Below, in pieces: positions 1 through 5,461 of a stretch of 5,520 nucleotides of DNA. Position 1 is the first letter of the stretch. Each line of letters begins with the position of its first letter. The translations under genes were made by a program, and so were the position numbers. The notes below the pieces were generated by a model, which was not told where the DNA came from, searched no databases, and saw only the letters and a program-made list of their open reading frames with translations. Source of the stretch: Burkholderiaceae bacterium (GTDB lineage: Bacteria; Pseudomonadota; Gammaproteobacteria; Burkholderiales; Burkholderiaceae); contig CANISN010000128.1 in NCBI GenBank assembly GCA_947470165.1, forward strand, positions 1 to 5,520, written 5' to 3'.

Positions 1-136
1 TAACACCTTTGTAAATATTGCCTTTGCGTTGTTCACGACCGGCAGCTTCGATATCAATATCGATGAGTTTTTGACCATCAACGATGGCAACTCGCAACTC
101 TTCTTGTTGAGTTGCATTAAATAACATGCGTTTCAT
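1..136 (-). CDS. rne: Ribonuclease E, N-terminal fragment (cut by window edge)
   Basis: The minus-strand reading frame starts with ATG at 136-134 and runs off the left edge after 45 codons. The product begins [20 protein letters not shown] and continues with a [26 protein letters not shown] pattern. That is the very conserved N-terminus of RNase E/G: the start of the RNase H-like fold that leads into the S1 domain. RNase E is the essential endonuclease that starts mRNA decay and processes rRNA and tRNA precursors, and it scaffolds the degradosome at the inner membrane. RNase E is preferred over RNase G because of the MKRMLFNA start, the long leader and the divergent rluC neighbour, the same pairing as in E. 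coli. A good Shine-Dalgarno (AGGAG, complement of 143-147) lies 6 nt before the ATG, but inside a potential hairpin. The catalytic centre and the C-terminal scaffold are outside the window. Confidence 0.95.
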   Translation of the reverse strand, partial: MKRMLFNATQQEELRVAIVDGQKLIDIDIEAAGREQRKGNIYKGV

Positions 137-138
137 AA

Positions 139-158
139 CACTCTCCTATTGGGGAGTG
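139..158 (-). promoter_or_regulatory. Hairpin enclosing the rne ribosome binding site
   Basis: On the minus strand, CACTC (158-154) pairs perfectly with GAGTG (143-139). After one C/A mismatch, CC (152-151) pairs with GG (146-145), closing an AATA loop. The rne Shine-Dalgarno AGGAG (147-143) lies entirely in the loop-proximal and 3' arm, with the ATG only 2 nt beyond the stem. The pairing is read directly from the sequence. A role in limiting rne translation is inference, in keeping with the known feedback control of rne in E. coli. Confidence 0.5.
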
Positions 159-191
159 CGTCGTTGCGCGCTGCGTTAGGGACAAGTCAGT

Positions 192-222
192 AAGCGCTTG
201 GGGCATAGCCCATTAGCGGCTT
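192..222 (-). promoter_or_regulatory. Two-tier stem-loop in the rne leader
   Basis: Positions 192-198 (AAGCGCT) pair with 215-222 (AGCGGCTT) with a single bulged base. Inside, GGGC (201-204) pairs with GCCC (208-211) across an ATA loop, separated from the outer stem by a small 2x3 internal loop. The complement folds equally well, so the rne transcript could form it. It is the largest local fold in the leader and lies about 55-85 nt upstream of the rne start codon, a plausible place for an RNase E recognition element. Confidence 0.45.
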
Positions 223-243
223 TGGAGTGTGGATCAAACTAAT

Positions 244-262
244 CCAAGTGTCTTCTACTTGG
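244..262 (-). promoter_or_regulatory. Perfect 6-bp hairpin in the rne leader
   Basis: CCAAGT (244-249) and ACTTGG (257-262) are exact inverted repeats around a 7-nt loop. In the rne transcript this is CCAAGT-AGAAGAC-ACTTGG. There is no T-run on either side, so it is not a terminator. It is listed as part of the leader structure. Confidence 0.35.
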
Positions 263-486
263 AACACCATGTTAAATTAAACTGGTGCCACACTTGACGA
301 TCGCCGCAGAGACCTCCTTTAGGTCATCAATGCAGGCGCGCGCCTGAAAACTGTCTTCTAATCGCGGGTCGCGGCATACGGCACACCAACCCTGCGCCTC
401 ATTACAACGGGGGAGGGGCAACCCCGGGAGTCTATTAAGGGCGACTCCAAGCTCCACGAGCTAAACCTGAATCAGGCCTACCTCGG

Positions 487-500
487 GCCAATAAATTGGC
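487..500 (-). promoter_or_regulatory. Hairpin at the predicted 5' end of the rne transcript
   Basis: GCCAAT (487-492) and ATTGGC (495-500) are exact inverted repeats. With a start site near 504, this stem would begin within a few nucleotides of the 5' end of the rne mRNA. RNase E prefers transcripts with an unpaired 5' monophosphate, and 5'-terminal stems such as that of ompA are known to protect mRNAs. Protection of rne mRNA here is inference and depends on the start site being right. Confidence 0.35.
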
Positions 501-508
501 TAGAGCGT

Positions 509-537
509 TGATTATACGGCACAAGTTGAAGGACAAT
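509..537 (+). promoter_or_regulatory. Possible promoter for the rluC operon
   Basis: TTGATT (509-514) and GACAAT (532-537) are 17 nt apart, and each matches 4 of 6 bases of the sigma-70 hexamers. They lie about 55 nt before the rluC start and overlap the rne promoter on the other strand, so the two polymerases would compete for the same DNA. The motifs are weak, and this is a guess from spacing and position. Confidence 0.25.
511..536 (-). promoter_or_regulatory. Candidate sigma-70 promoter for rne
   Basis: The complement of 511-516 is a perfect -10 hexamer, TATAAT. The best -35 match upstream is TTGTCC (complement of 531-536, 4 of 6 consensus bases), but the spacer is only 14 nt and nothing better lies at 16-18 nt. 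The site is in the divergent spacer, facing rne. Transcription from it would start near 504 and give the long leader described above. The -10 is convincing; the -35 is weak. Confidence 0.5.
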
Positions 538-592
538 GGGGTATTGTTGAGTCCCTTGTCACCCCCTGTCTTGGTGGTGAGTGAGATAAATC

Positions 593-1615
593 ATGAAACC
601 CGAACCCATTTTCAAGCCTTCAGAGGTAAAACCGCCTACTCCTGCCGCTGTTCATCTTCAGACTATTGGTCCCGAGGAGGCTGGACAGCGTTTGGATAAT
701 TACCTGCTGCGTTGGGCTAAAGGAGTTCCCAAAAGCCATGTTTACCGAATTATTCGCTCTGGTGAAGTTCGGGTAAATAAGAAAAGGGCTGAGCCAACTA
801 CCCGCTTAATTGAAGGGGATGTGGTCAGGGTTCCTCCAGTTCGTATTGCAGAGCCTGCCCAAATGGCAGCCGTCAATACTGCCCAGACCAAGTCTCGGGC
901 ACAGGGGTATTCCGACAAAATGCCCATTCTGTTTGAGGATGAGGCTTTGTTAATCGTGAATAAACCCGCAGGTCTGGCAGTTCATGGCGGCTCAGGTATC
1001 GCTCTTGGCGTTATTGAAACCCTGCGTATCACCCGCCCAGAACTCAAATTCATTGAATTAGTCCATCGTTTAGATCGAGATACCTCAGGCGTTTTGCTTT
1101 TAGCAAAAAAACGCAGTGCCTTAGTGGAGCTACATCGGCAGATTCGTGAGGGGCAGACAGATAAGCGCTATTACTTGCTCGCCCATGGAGAAATTGCTCA
1201 AGGTGCCGGTGTTATGCAGTTGAAGTTTGCGCTGCATAAGTATTTATTGCCCAATGGCGAGCGACGTGTCCGCGTTGACCCAGATGGTTTGCCCAGTCAC
1301 ACCGCTTTACGTGTCATCAAGACCATGAAAAGTGGAGAGGCTGAGATTACTTTGGCTGAAGCGCAGCTCAAAACAGGCCGCACCCATCAGATCCGCGTCC
1401 ATCTCCAAAAACTCGGACACGCTATCTTGGGTGACGATAAGTATGGCTTTGAGGATCTAGATAAGATTATCAAATCGAAGCGCTTGTACTTGCATGCCCA
1501 TTTAGCGGGCTTTACTCATCCGCGTACTGGCGAGAAGATGCGTATCGAATCGCCATTACCTGCTGAATTTACGGCAATGATGAAAAACTTTGAAGTACCA
1601 GTTGCACAGAGTTGA
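593..1615 (+). CDS. rluC: Ribosomal large subunit pseudouridine synthase C (RluC/RluA family)
   Basis: 340 aa. RluC isomerises specific uridines of 23S rRNA (955, 2504 and 2580 in E. coli) to pseudouridine. An S4 RNA-binding domain occupies about residues 30-90 (QRLDNYLLRW, then SHVYRIIRSGEVRVN). The catalytic RluA-type domain follows: KPAGLAVHGG (124-133), the signature HRLDRDTSG (158-166) with catalytic Asp161, and RTHQIRVH (263-270). The HRLDRDTSG signature fits both RluC and RluD. The call RluC rests on the position divergent from rne and upstream of maf-yceD-rpmF, as in E. coli. The start at 593 gives the full S4 domain with a short tail before it. The upstream GGTGAGTGAG (576-585) is a weak ribosome binding site. 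The HAD gene follows after 16 nt, probably in one transcript. Family assignment is near certain; RluC rather than RluD is likely. Confidence 0.92.
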   Translation: MKPEPIFKPSEVKPPTPAAVHLQTIGPEEAGQRLDNYLLRWAKGVPKSHVYRIIRSGEVRVNKKRAEPTTRLIEGDVVRVPPVRIAEPAQMAAVNTAQTKSRAQGYSDKMPILFEDEALLIVNKPAGLAVHGGSGIALGVIETLRITRPELKFIELVHRLDRDTSGVLLLAKKRSALVELHRQIREGQTDKRYYLLAHGEIAQGAGVMQLKFALHKYLLPNGERRVRVDPDGLPSHTALRVIKTMKSGEAEITLAEAQLKTGRTHQIRVHLQKLGHAILGDDKYGFEDLDKIIKSKRLYLHAHLAGFTHPRTGEKMRIESPLPAEFTAMMKNFEVPVAQS

Positions 1616-1631
1616 GTGGCCAATACCCTAA

Positions 1632-2321
1632 ATGAATGAAGAGCAAAAGCCCGAAAGACGTTATGACCTGATCGTGTGGGATTGGGACGGAACCATTATG
1701 GATTCCACTCCAACCATCGTGGATTGTATTCAGCAGGCTTGTCGTGATCTAGGCTTCAGAGAGCCAGACGATACCCTAGCAAGCTCGGTCATTGGTTTGG
1801 GGATTCAGGATTCGCTCAGAAGAGCGGTCCCTTGGATTGAGCCAGCGCATTTTCCAAAGTTGACTGAGCGCTTTCGCTATCACTACTTGGCTAAAGATCA
1901 CGAGCTCGACTTATTCCCGGGTATTCGTGAGCTCTTAGCAAGTTTGCGTGAGGATGGTTACTTACTAGGTGTTGCTACAGGTAAATCTCGCGTAGGATTG
2001 GATCGCTCCTTAAAGCATCATCATCTAGAGCAGATGTTTCATGAAACCCGCACCGCAGATGAATCCTTTTCTAAACCCCATCCTGGGATGCTTCTAGAGT
2101 TATCGGATGTCATGAAAGTACCAATGCGTCGTATGCTGATGATTGGCGATACCACTCATGATTTAGATATGGCCGCTAATGCAGGAGTGGATGCTGTAGC
2201 AGTGACCTATGGTGCACATCCACCGAGCACCTTAAAGGAAGCCCCATCCCTAATTCATGTGGATGACGTCTCGCAGCTAGCAAACTGGCTAAGCCAGAAT
2301 CTCACTGCGAAAAATACCTAA
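1632..2321 (+). CDS. HAD-superfamily phosphatase, subclass IA, phosphoglycolate phosphatase-like
   Basis: 229 aa, a normal length for a Gph-like soluble phosphatase. All four HAD motifs are present. Motif I is VWDWDGTIMDS with nucleophile Asp17 and general acid Asp19. Motif II is VATGKSR with Thr116. Motif III is SKPHP with Lys148. Motif IV is IGDTTHDLDMAANAG with Mg-binding Asp173 and Asp177. A helical cap between motifs I and II (about 25-95) marks subclass IA. It should remove phosphate from a small phosphorylated metabolite; the substrate cannot be told from sequence, so no symbol is given. It starts 16 nt after the rluC stop with no recognisable Shine-Dalgarno, which suggests translation coupled to rluC. 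A second ATG at 1636 is out of frame. Confidence 0.9.
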   Translation: MNEEQKPERRYDLIVWDWDGTIMDSTPTIVDCIQQACRDLGFREPDDTLASSVIGLGIQDSLRRAVPWIEPAHFPKLTERFRYHYLAKDHELDLFPGIRELLASLREDGYLLGVATGKSRVGLDRSLKHHHLEQMFHETRTADESFSKPHPGMLLELSDVMKVPMRRMLMIGDTTHDLDMAANAGVDAVAVTYGAHPPSTLKEAPSLIHVDDVSQLANWLSQNLTAKNT

Positions 2322-2371
2322 ACAAGCCATACTGAAGCAATAAACAAGTTAGCAAACAAGGAATAAAAGTA

Positions 2372-3331
2372 ATGGATCAAAATCAGTCAGATAACTCGAA
2401 TCAAAACTGGGAGCGTCAAGCTCTCGAGCATTTATTACTAGAGAATTTAAAAGAAACCCGTAAGGCTCGGCGCTGGAAGGCGGTATTTAGAGTTCTCACC
2501 CTGGTTGTATTTGTGGGCGTTATCTTGGCGATATTTGATTTTCATCTGCCTGGGCGCGGTATGGGGGCTGAGAAGCACACGGCCTTAGTCACACTAGAAG
2601 GAGAGATCTCTGCAAGCTCAATGGCTAATGCTTTAGATATCAACTCATCATTAACTGCTGCATTTGAAAATGAGAATAGTGCAGGTGTTATTTTGCGTAT
2701 CAATAGCCCTGGTGGCTCACCAGTTCAAGCCGGAATGATGAATGATGAAATTCATCGCTTACGCAAACTCTATCCAGGCAAACCGTTCTATGTAGTGGTG
2801 GAGGATATTTGCGCTTCCGGTGGATATTACGTTGCCGTAGCTGGTGATCAGATTTTGGTGGATAAGGCCAGTCTCGTCGGATCGATTGGTGTGATTATGG
2901 AAGGCTTTGGCTTTACTGGTTTGATGGATAAGTTGGGTGTGACGCGTCGCATGATTACTGCTGGCTCTAATAAGGGCATGATGGATCCGTTCTCTAAAGA
3001 AAATCCACAACAAGTGGAGATGATCAAGACCATGATTGATGAAATTCATCAGCAATTTATTGCGGTAGTGAAAGCAGGGCGCGGCAATCGCTTGAAAGAT
3101 ACGTCAGAGATTTTCTCTGGCCGGATTTGGAATGGCGAACAAGCTATCAAAATTGGCCTGGTAGATGGCTATGGAACGGTAGATTCAGTAGCGCGAGATT
3201 TCCTTAAAGCCCCAGACATTTTGGACTACACCATGAAAGAGAATTTTGCCGAACGGGTTGCTAAGCGCTTTGGTGCTGAGGTTGGGGCTGCGGCTGGCAA
3301 GGCATTAATTAAGACACCCGATCTAAAGTAA
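2372..3331 (+). CDS. sppA: Membrane-anchored S49 serine peptidase (signal peptide peptidase SppA, short form)
   Basis: 319 aa. Short SppA proteins degrade leftover signal peptides in the inner membrane using a Ser/Lys dyad. A charged cytoplasmic N-terminus (KETRKARRWK, 27-36) precedes one membrane helix at about 38-55, so the peptidase domain should be periplasmic. Conserved blocks are VTLEGEIS (73-80), ILRINSPGGSPVQA (107-120), ICASGGYYVA (146-155) with probable nucleophile Ser149, VGSIGVI (169-175), and ITAGSNKGMMDPF (195-207) with probable catalytic Lys201. This spacing fits the single-domain enzyme of Bacillus (Ser147/Lys199), not the double-length E. coli SppA. The family relative SohB is possible. 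AAGGA (2358-2362) lies 9 nt before the ATG and supports this start. A 50-nt gap separates it from the HAD gene, and it is probably the last gene of the rluC transcript. Confidence 0.9.
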   Translation: MDQNQSDNSNQNWERQALEHLLLENLKETRKARRWKAVFRVLTLVVFVGVILAIFDFHLPGRGMGAEKHTALVTLEGEISASSMANALDINSSLTAAFENENSAGVILRINSPGGSPVQAGMMNDEIHRLRKLYPGKPFYVVVEDICASGGYYVAVAGDQILVDKASLVGSIGVIMEGFGFTGLMDKLGVTRRMITAGSNKGMMDPFSKENPQQVEMIKTMIDEIHQQFIAVVKAGRGNRLKDTSEIFSGRIWNGEQAIKIGLVDGYGTVDSVARDFLKAPDILDYTMKENFAERVAKRFGAEVGAAAGKALIKTPDLK

Positions 3332-3366
3332 AAAACGATACATCATCGAGGTAAGAAACAAAACAT

Positions 3367-4140
3367 CTAGGCCAGCAATAGAAATACTGCCGGCCTATTT
3401 TGTAATGAGGCGCATGCAGCTTCATTTGGATAGCGCTTGCGCCAGTCTGTAATCGAGAGCGTAGTAATGATTTCATTTGGCAGGCTGAGATCCATTCCCA
3501 GGCATAGCATTGATTGTGGTGCTAATGTATTGAGGCAAGCCATCAGCATCGCGGTATTGCGGTAGGGTGTCTCAATCCAGATTTGAGTCTGCTGTAATTT
3601 TCTAGATTCCACTTCCAACTGTTTCAGTCGAGTAACTCGGTCTTGTGCATCATGCGGAATGTAGCCCTGAAAAGCAAAGCGTTGACCATTTAATCCGCTT
3701 GCCATAAGACCTAATAGAATCGAGCTTGGACCTACCAAGGGTTTTACTTTGGCACCCAGTTTATGTGCTGCTAATACTAGTTCTGCGCCAGGGTCTGCTA
3801 CCCCAGGAACCCCGGCTTCTGACATGAGGCCCATGTCATGGCCGGCTATTAAAGGCTTCAGTAAATCTATTGGCTTTACTGTATCGCCATACTTGGCATT
3901 TCTGGCCACGCCACGCCACTCACTCATTTGCATTTCTTGAATGCTGCAGACCAGGGGTGACACGCTATCTACTGCTTTTAAAAAAGCCCGTGCAGTTTTG
4001 GCATCCTCAACAATCCAATGGATTAGTTTGGATGTTTGTGCAATTGTTTCGCTTGGCAAGACCCAAGGCAATTGCTCAACTCGAGCATCATCTCCTAAGG
4101 TATTGGGAATTAAAAAGAGGGTGCCTAGTGTTGAGCTCAT
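3367..4140 (-). CDS. RsmI-like SAM-dependent methyltransferase (tetrapyrrole methylase fold)
   Basis: 257 aa. Several blocks align by eye with RsmI (16S rRNA C1402 ribose methyltransferase): GLMSEAGVPGVADPGAELV (104-122; RsmI has SDAG-P-ISDPG), VGPSSILLGLMASGLNGQRF (136-155; RsmI has PGP...SASGLP..RF) with FQGYIP at 157-162, and IETPYR (189-194). The N-terminus differs: RsmI's VATPIGNLxD is replaced by LFLIPNTLGDDA (8-19), followed by IVEDAKTARAFLK (43-55). The protein is also shorter than the 286-aa E. coli RsmI and lacks its C-terminal part. It therefore looks like a separate RsmI-like subfamily, not RsmI itself, so no symbol is given and the substrate is unknown. Its ATG follows the maf stop codon with no gap, and no clear Shine-Dalgarno is seen, pointing to coupled translation with maf. 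Confidence 0.85.
   Translation of the reverse strand: MSSTLGTLFLIPNTLGDDARVEQLPWVLPSETIAQTSKLIHWIVEDAKTARAFLKAVDSVSPLVCSIQEMQMSEWRGVARNAKYGDTVKPIDLLKPLIAGHDMGLMSEAGVPGVADPGAELVLAAHKLGAKVKPLVGPSSILLGLMASGLNGQRFAFQGYIPHDAQDRVTRLKQLEVESRKLQQTQIWIETPYRNTAMLMACLNTLAPQSMLCLGMDLSLPNEIITTLSITDWRKRYPNEAACASLQNRPAVFLLLA
3368..3401 (+). terminator. Probable terminator of the rluC-HAD-sppA transcript
   Basis: TAGGCC (3368-3373) pairs with GGCCTA (3392-3397). After one A/C mismatch, GCA (3375-3377) pairs with TGC (3388-3390), leaving a 10-nt loop. TTTT (3398-3401) follows directly on the plus strand. It lies 36 nt after the sppA stop, at the meeting point of the two converging units, and it overlaps the stop codon and last ten or so codons of the minus-strand methyltransferase gene. 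The T-run is short, so termination may be partial. Confidence 0.55.
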
Positions 4141-4734
4141 TTATTTCTTTGCTGGAATAACAAAGCCAGCATCTCGTAAGAGGCCGCTCAAAGCAATCAA
4201 GGGCAGACCAATCAATGCGGTTGGATCATCGCTCTCTATGGTCTCTAGGAGTGAAATTCCTAAACCTTCAGATTTGGCGCTACCGGCGCAGTCGTAGGGC
4301 TCTTCGGCATGAAGATATGCTTCTAGAATTTCATCGGACAGTTTGCGAAAGGTCACCTCAGTTGGGATGCTTAAGGTGGTTTCTGTTTCGCCATGCATCA
4401 AGCAAAGCGCTGTATGAAAAGTCACAGTCGCACCCCGCATGAGTTGTAGTTGCGCCATTGCGCGTTCAAAGTTTCCAGGTTTGCCAAGTGCCACGCCACA
4501 GAGGTCTGCCACTTGATCAGAGCCAATCACCCAGGCATCCGGATGATCTTTAGCGACTATTGCAGCCTTAGCTTTGGCTAAACGCAAAGCTAAATTGAGA
4601 GTACCTTCACCGGGTAAGGGAGCCTCATCCACTTTGGGGGAGATGATCTCAAAGGGAATGCGTAAGCGCTCTAAGAGCTCGCGACGGTAGACCGAGGTCG
4701 ATGCCAAGATTAGTTTTTTTTCAGAATTACTCAT
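4141..4734 (-). CDS. maf: Maf-like nucleotide pyrophosphatase, YceF subfamily (probable m7GTP pyrophosphatase)
   Basis: 197 aa from the ATG at 4734. Maf proteins hydrolyse non-canonical nucleoside triphosphates to monophosphates and pyrophosphate; the YceF branch prefers 7-methyl-GTP. Seen from this start: KLILASTSVYRRELLERL (7-24) with the phosphate-binding SxxR pattern, PKVDEAP (33-39), IGSDQV (70-75) with catalytic Asp73, GKPG (84-87), CAGSAKSEGLGI (149-160) and GLPLIAL (176-182). The last three blocks are close to E. coli YceF, as is the place before yceD-rpmF. An in-frame ATG at 4764 would add ten residues (MKALAKVPVV). I prefer 4734: it gives the family length (E. coli 194 aa), puts the core at the usual distance, and leaves 43 nt before the divergent yceD. 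Neither start has a good ribosome binding site. The stop abuts the ATG of the methyltransferase gene. Confidence 0.9.
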   Translation of the reverse strand: MSNSEKKLILASTSVYRRELLERLRIPFEIISPKVDEAPLPGEGTLNLALRLAKAKAAIVAKDHPDAWVIGSDQVADLCGVALGKPGNFERAMAQLQLMRGATVTFHTALCLMHGETETTLSIPTEVTFRKLSDEILEAYLHAEEPYDCAGSAKSEGLGISLLETIESDDPTALIGLPLIALSGLLRDAGFVIPAKK

Positions 4735-4763
4735 CACTACTGGTACTTTCGCTAAAGCCTTCA

Positions 4764-4792
4764 TTTAGACTGATGACATGAATCGTAATCAA
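4764..4792 (-). promoter_or_regulatory. Possible promoter for the maf-methyltransferase unit
   Basis: On the minus strand, TTGATT (complement of 4787-4792) and TCTAAA (complement of 4764-4769) are 17 nt apart, each matching 4 of 6 sigma-70 consensus bases. The -35 would lie inside the first codons of yceD. Transcription would begin near 4757, downstream of the alternative maf start at 4764, which would favour the start at 4734. The motifs are weak. Confidence 0.25.
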
Positions 4793-5356
4793 GTTTTACC
4801 TCAAGTTGAGCTATCCGGCGACCCCAGTGCTTTGAGAAGGATTGATTTTTGCGCCCCACAGTCCTACCAAGGAACTGGTTTTCTGGAAATCTCAGCCTTA
4901 CCAAGATTGGCCAAGGAGGCCTCTAGCGTTGAGCTAGGTGACGGTTTTCATTGGCAGATTAATACCCATTTTGCCGACTCTCCCGGCTCAGAACCCCGCC
5001 AAATCCTAAAATTAGGGATAAAAGGCCGTATTCACTTGGTTTGCCAGAGCTGTTTACAAGATTGTGGCTTGGACTTGGTTCAAGAGAGTCGATTTGTGAT
5101 GGTCGTCAATGAAGCGGAGGCCGATGCCTTTCCAATGGAGGATGATCAGCAGGAACCTTTGGTGGCAAGTCAGCATTTTGACCTTTTGAGCTTAATTGAG
5201 GATGAAATTTTGCTGTCTTTCCCCTTGATTCCAAAGCATCCAGAGGGTGCCTGCCAGGTGCATGCGGCTTCGTTCGGGGGGGTCGGAGTAGTCTTCGAAG
5301 CTCCAGATAAACCTCAGAATCCCTTTAACATATTGAAAAATATGAAGAAAAATTGA
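4778..5356 (+). CDS. yceD: YceD family protein (DUF177, 23S rRNA accumulation protein)
   Basis: 192 aa, within the usual size for the family. YceD is needed for normal 23S rRNA levels in bacteria and chloroplasts, and it is nearly always encoded directly before rpmF, as here. Visible family features are the GRIHLVCQSCLQDC stretch (83-96) with the Cys89-x2-Cys92 pair; the acidic FDLLSLIEDEILLSFPLIPKH block (134-154), which is the best conserved signature of DUF177; Cys159 shortly after; and the NPFNILKNMKK tail (181-191). The four cysteines could bind a metal, but this is not established. The molecular activity is unknown. No clear Shine-Dalgarno precedes the ATG; an overlapping ATG at 4773 is out of frame and closes at once. 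The next gene begins 105 nt downstream. Confidence 0.9.
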   Translation: MNRNQVLPQVELSGDPSALRRIDFCAPQSYQGTGFLEISALPRLAKEASSVELGDGFHWQINTHFADSPGSEPRQILKLGIKGRIHLVCQSCLQDCGLDLVQESRFVMVVNEAEADAFPMEDDQQEPLVASQHFDLLSLIEDEILLSFPLIPKHPEGACQVHAASFGGVGVVFEAPDKPQNPFNILKNMKKN

Positions 5357-5410
5357 TTTAACCCCTCTCATTTTGAGCTGCGATTGAAGTTCGTTTTAAG
5401 AATAAATCAA

Positions 5411-5438
5411 GTATTTGAGGGTTTTTTCATGCTAGAAT
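5411..5438 (+). promoter_or_regulatory. Probable extended -10 promoter for rpmF
   Basis: TGC-TAGAAT at 5430-5438 is an extended -10 element whose hexamer matches TATAAT at 5 of 6 bases. The -35 region (GTATTT at 5411-5416, 16-nt spacer) is poor, as is usual for extended -10 promoters. A start site near 5445 would give an rpmF leader of only about 17 nt, beginning just before the Shine-Dalgarno. This would let rpmF and genes beyond it be expressed separately from yceD. Confidence 0.45.
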
Positions 5439-5461
5439 GTCGCCTTGCTTAGGAGTTCAAT

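Larger units (their letters stand above)
137..504 (-). promoter_or_regulatory. Probable long structured 5' leader of rne
   Basis: If transcription starts about 6-8 nt after the TATAAT at 516-511, the rne mRNA has a leader of roughly 365 nt. This stretch has no convincing gene but many short inverted repeats: 487-500, 450-462, 415-425, 363-373, 333-346, 311-325, 244-262, 192-222 and 139-158. E. coli rne has a leader of similar length (361 nt), whose hairpins let RNase E cleave its own mRNA and hold its level constant. I infer the same kind of autoregulatory leader here. No sequence similarity to the E. coli hairpins was established. Confidence 0.55.

Noticed and set aside
187..270. 27-codon minus-strand frame (ATG at 270, TGA at 187) that could be an upstream ORF of rne
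   Set aside because: An AT-rich stretch without a Shine-Dalgarno precedes it, and it runs through two leader hairpins. It is kept only as a possibility for ribosome profiling.
272..457. 61-codon minus-strand reading frame with a GTG start in the rne leader
   Set aside because: There is no convincing ribosome binding site and no recognised motif. It lies wholly inside the predicted rne leader and is crossed by its inverted repeats. Chance open frames occur in the same place in other genomes.
496..699. 67-codon plus-strand frame overlapping the rluC start
   Set aside because: It overlaps rluC in another frame; the rluC frame has a clear S4 domain in the same bases.
2759..3055. 98-codon minus-strand frame opposite the SppA gene
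   Set aside because: It is a shadow of the strongly conserved peptidase core on the plus strand, and its product has no recognisable features.
3870..4442. Three overlapping plus-strand frames opposite the methyltransferase and maf genes
   Set aside because: They are antisense shadows of conserved coding sequence, with compositions that do not look like proteins.
5360..5427. AACCCCTC ... GAGGGTT followed by six T's after yceD, resembling a terminator
   Set aside because: The arms are about 49 nt apart and need a bulge. The T-run would end transcription just before rpmF, which is usually co-transcribed with yceD. It was judged coincidental, though an attenuator cannot be excluded.
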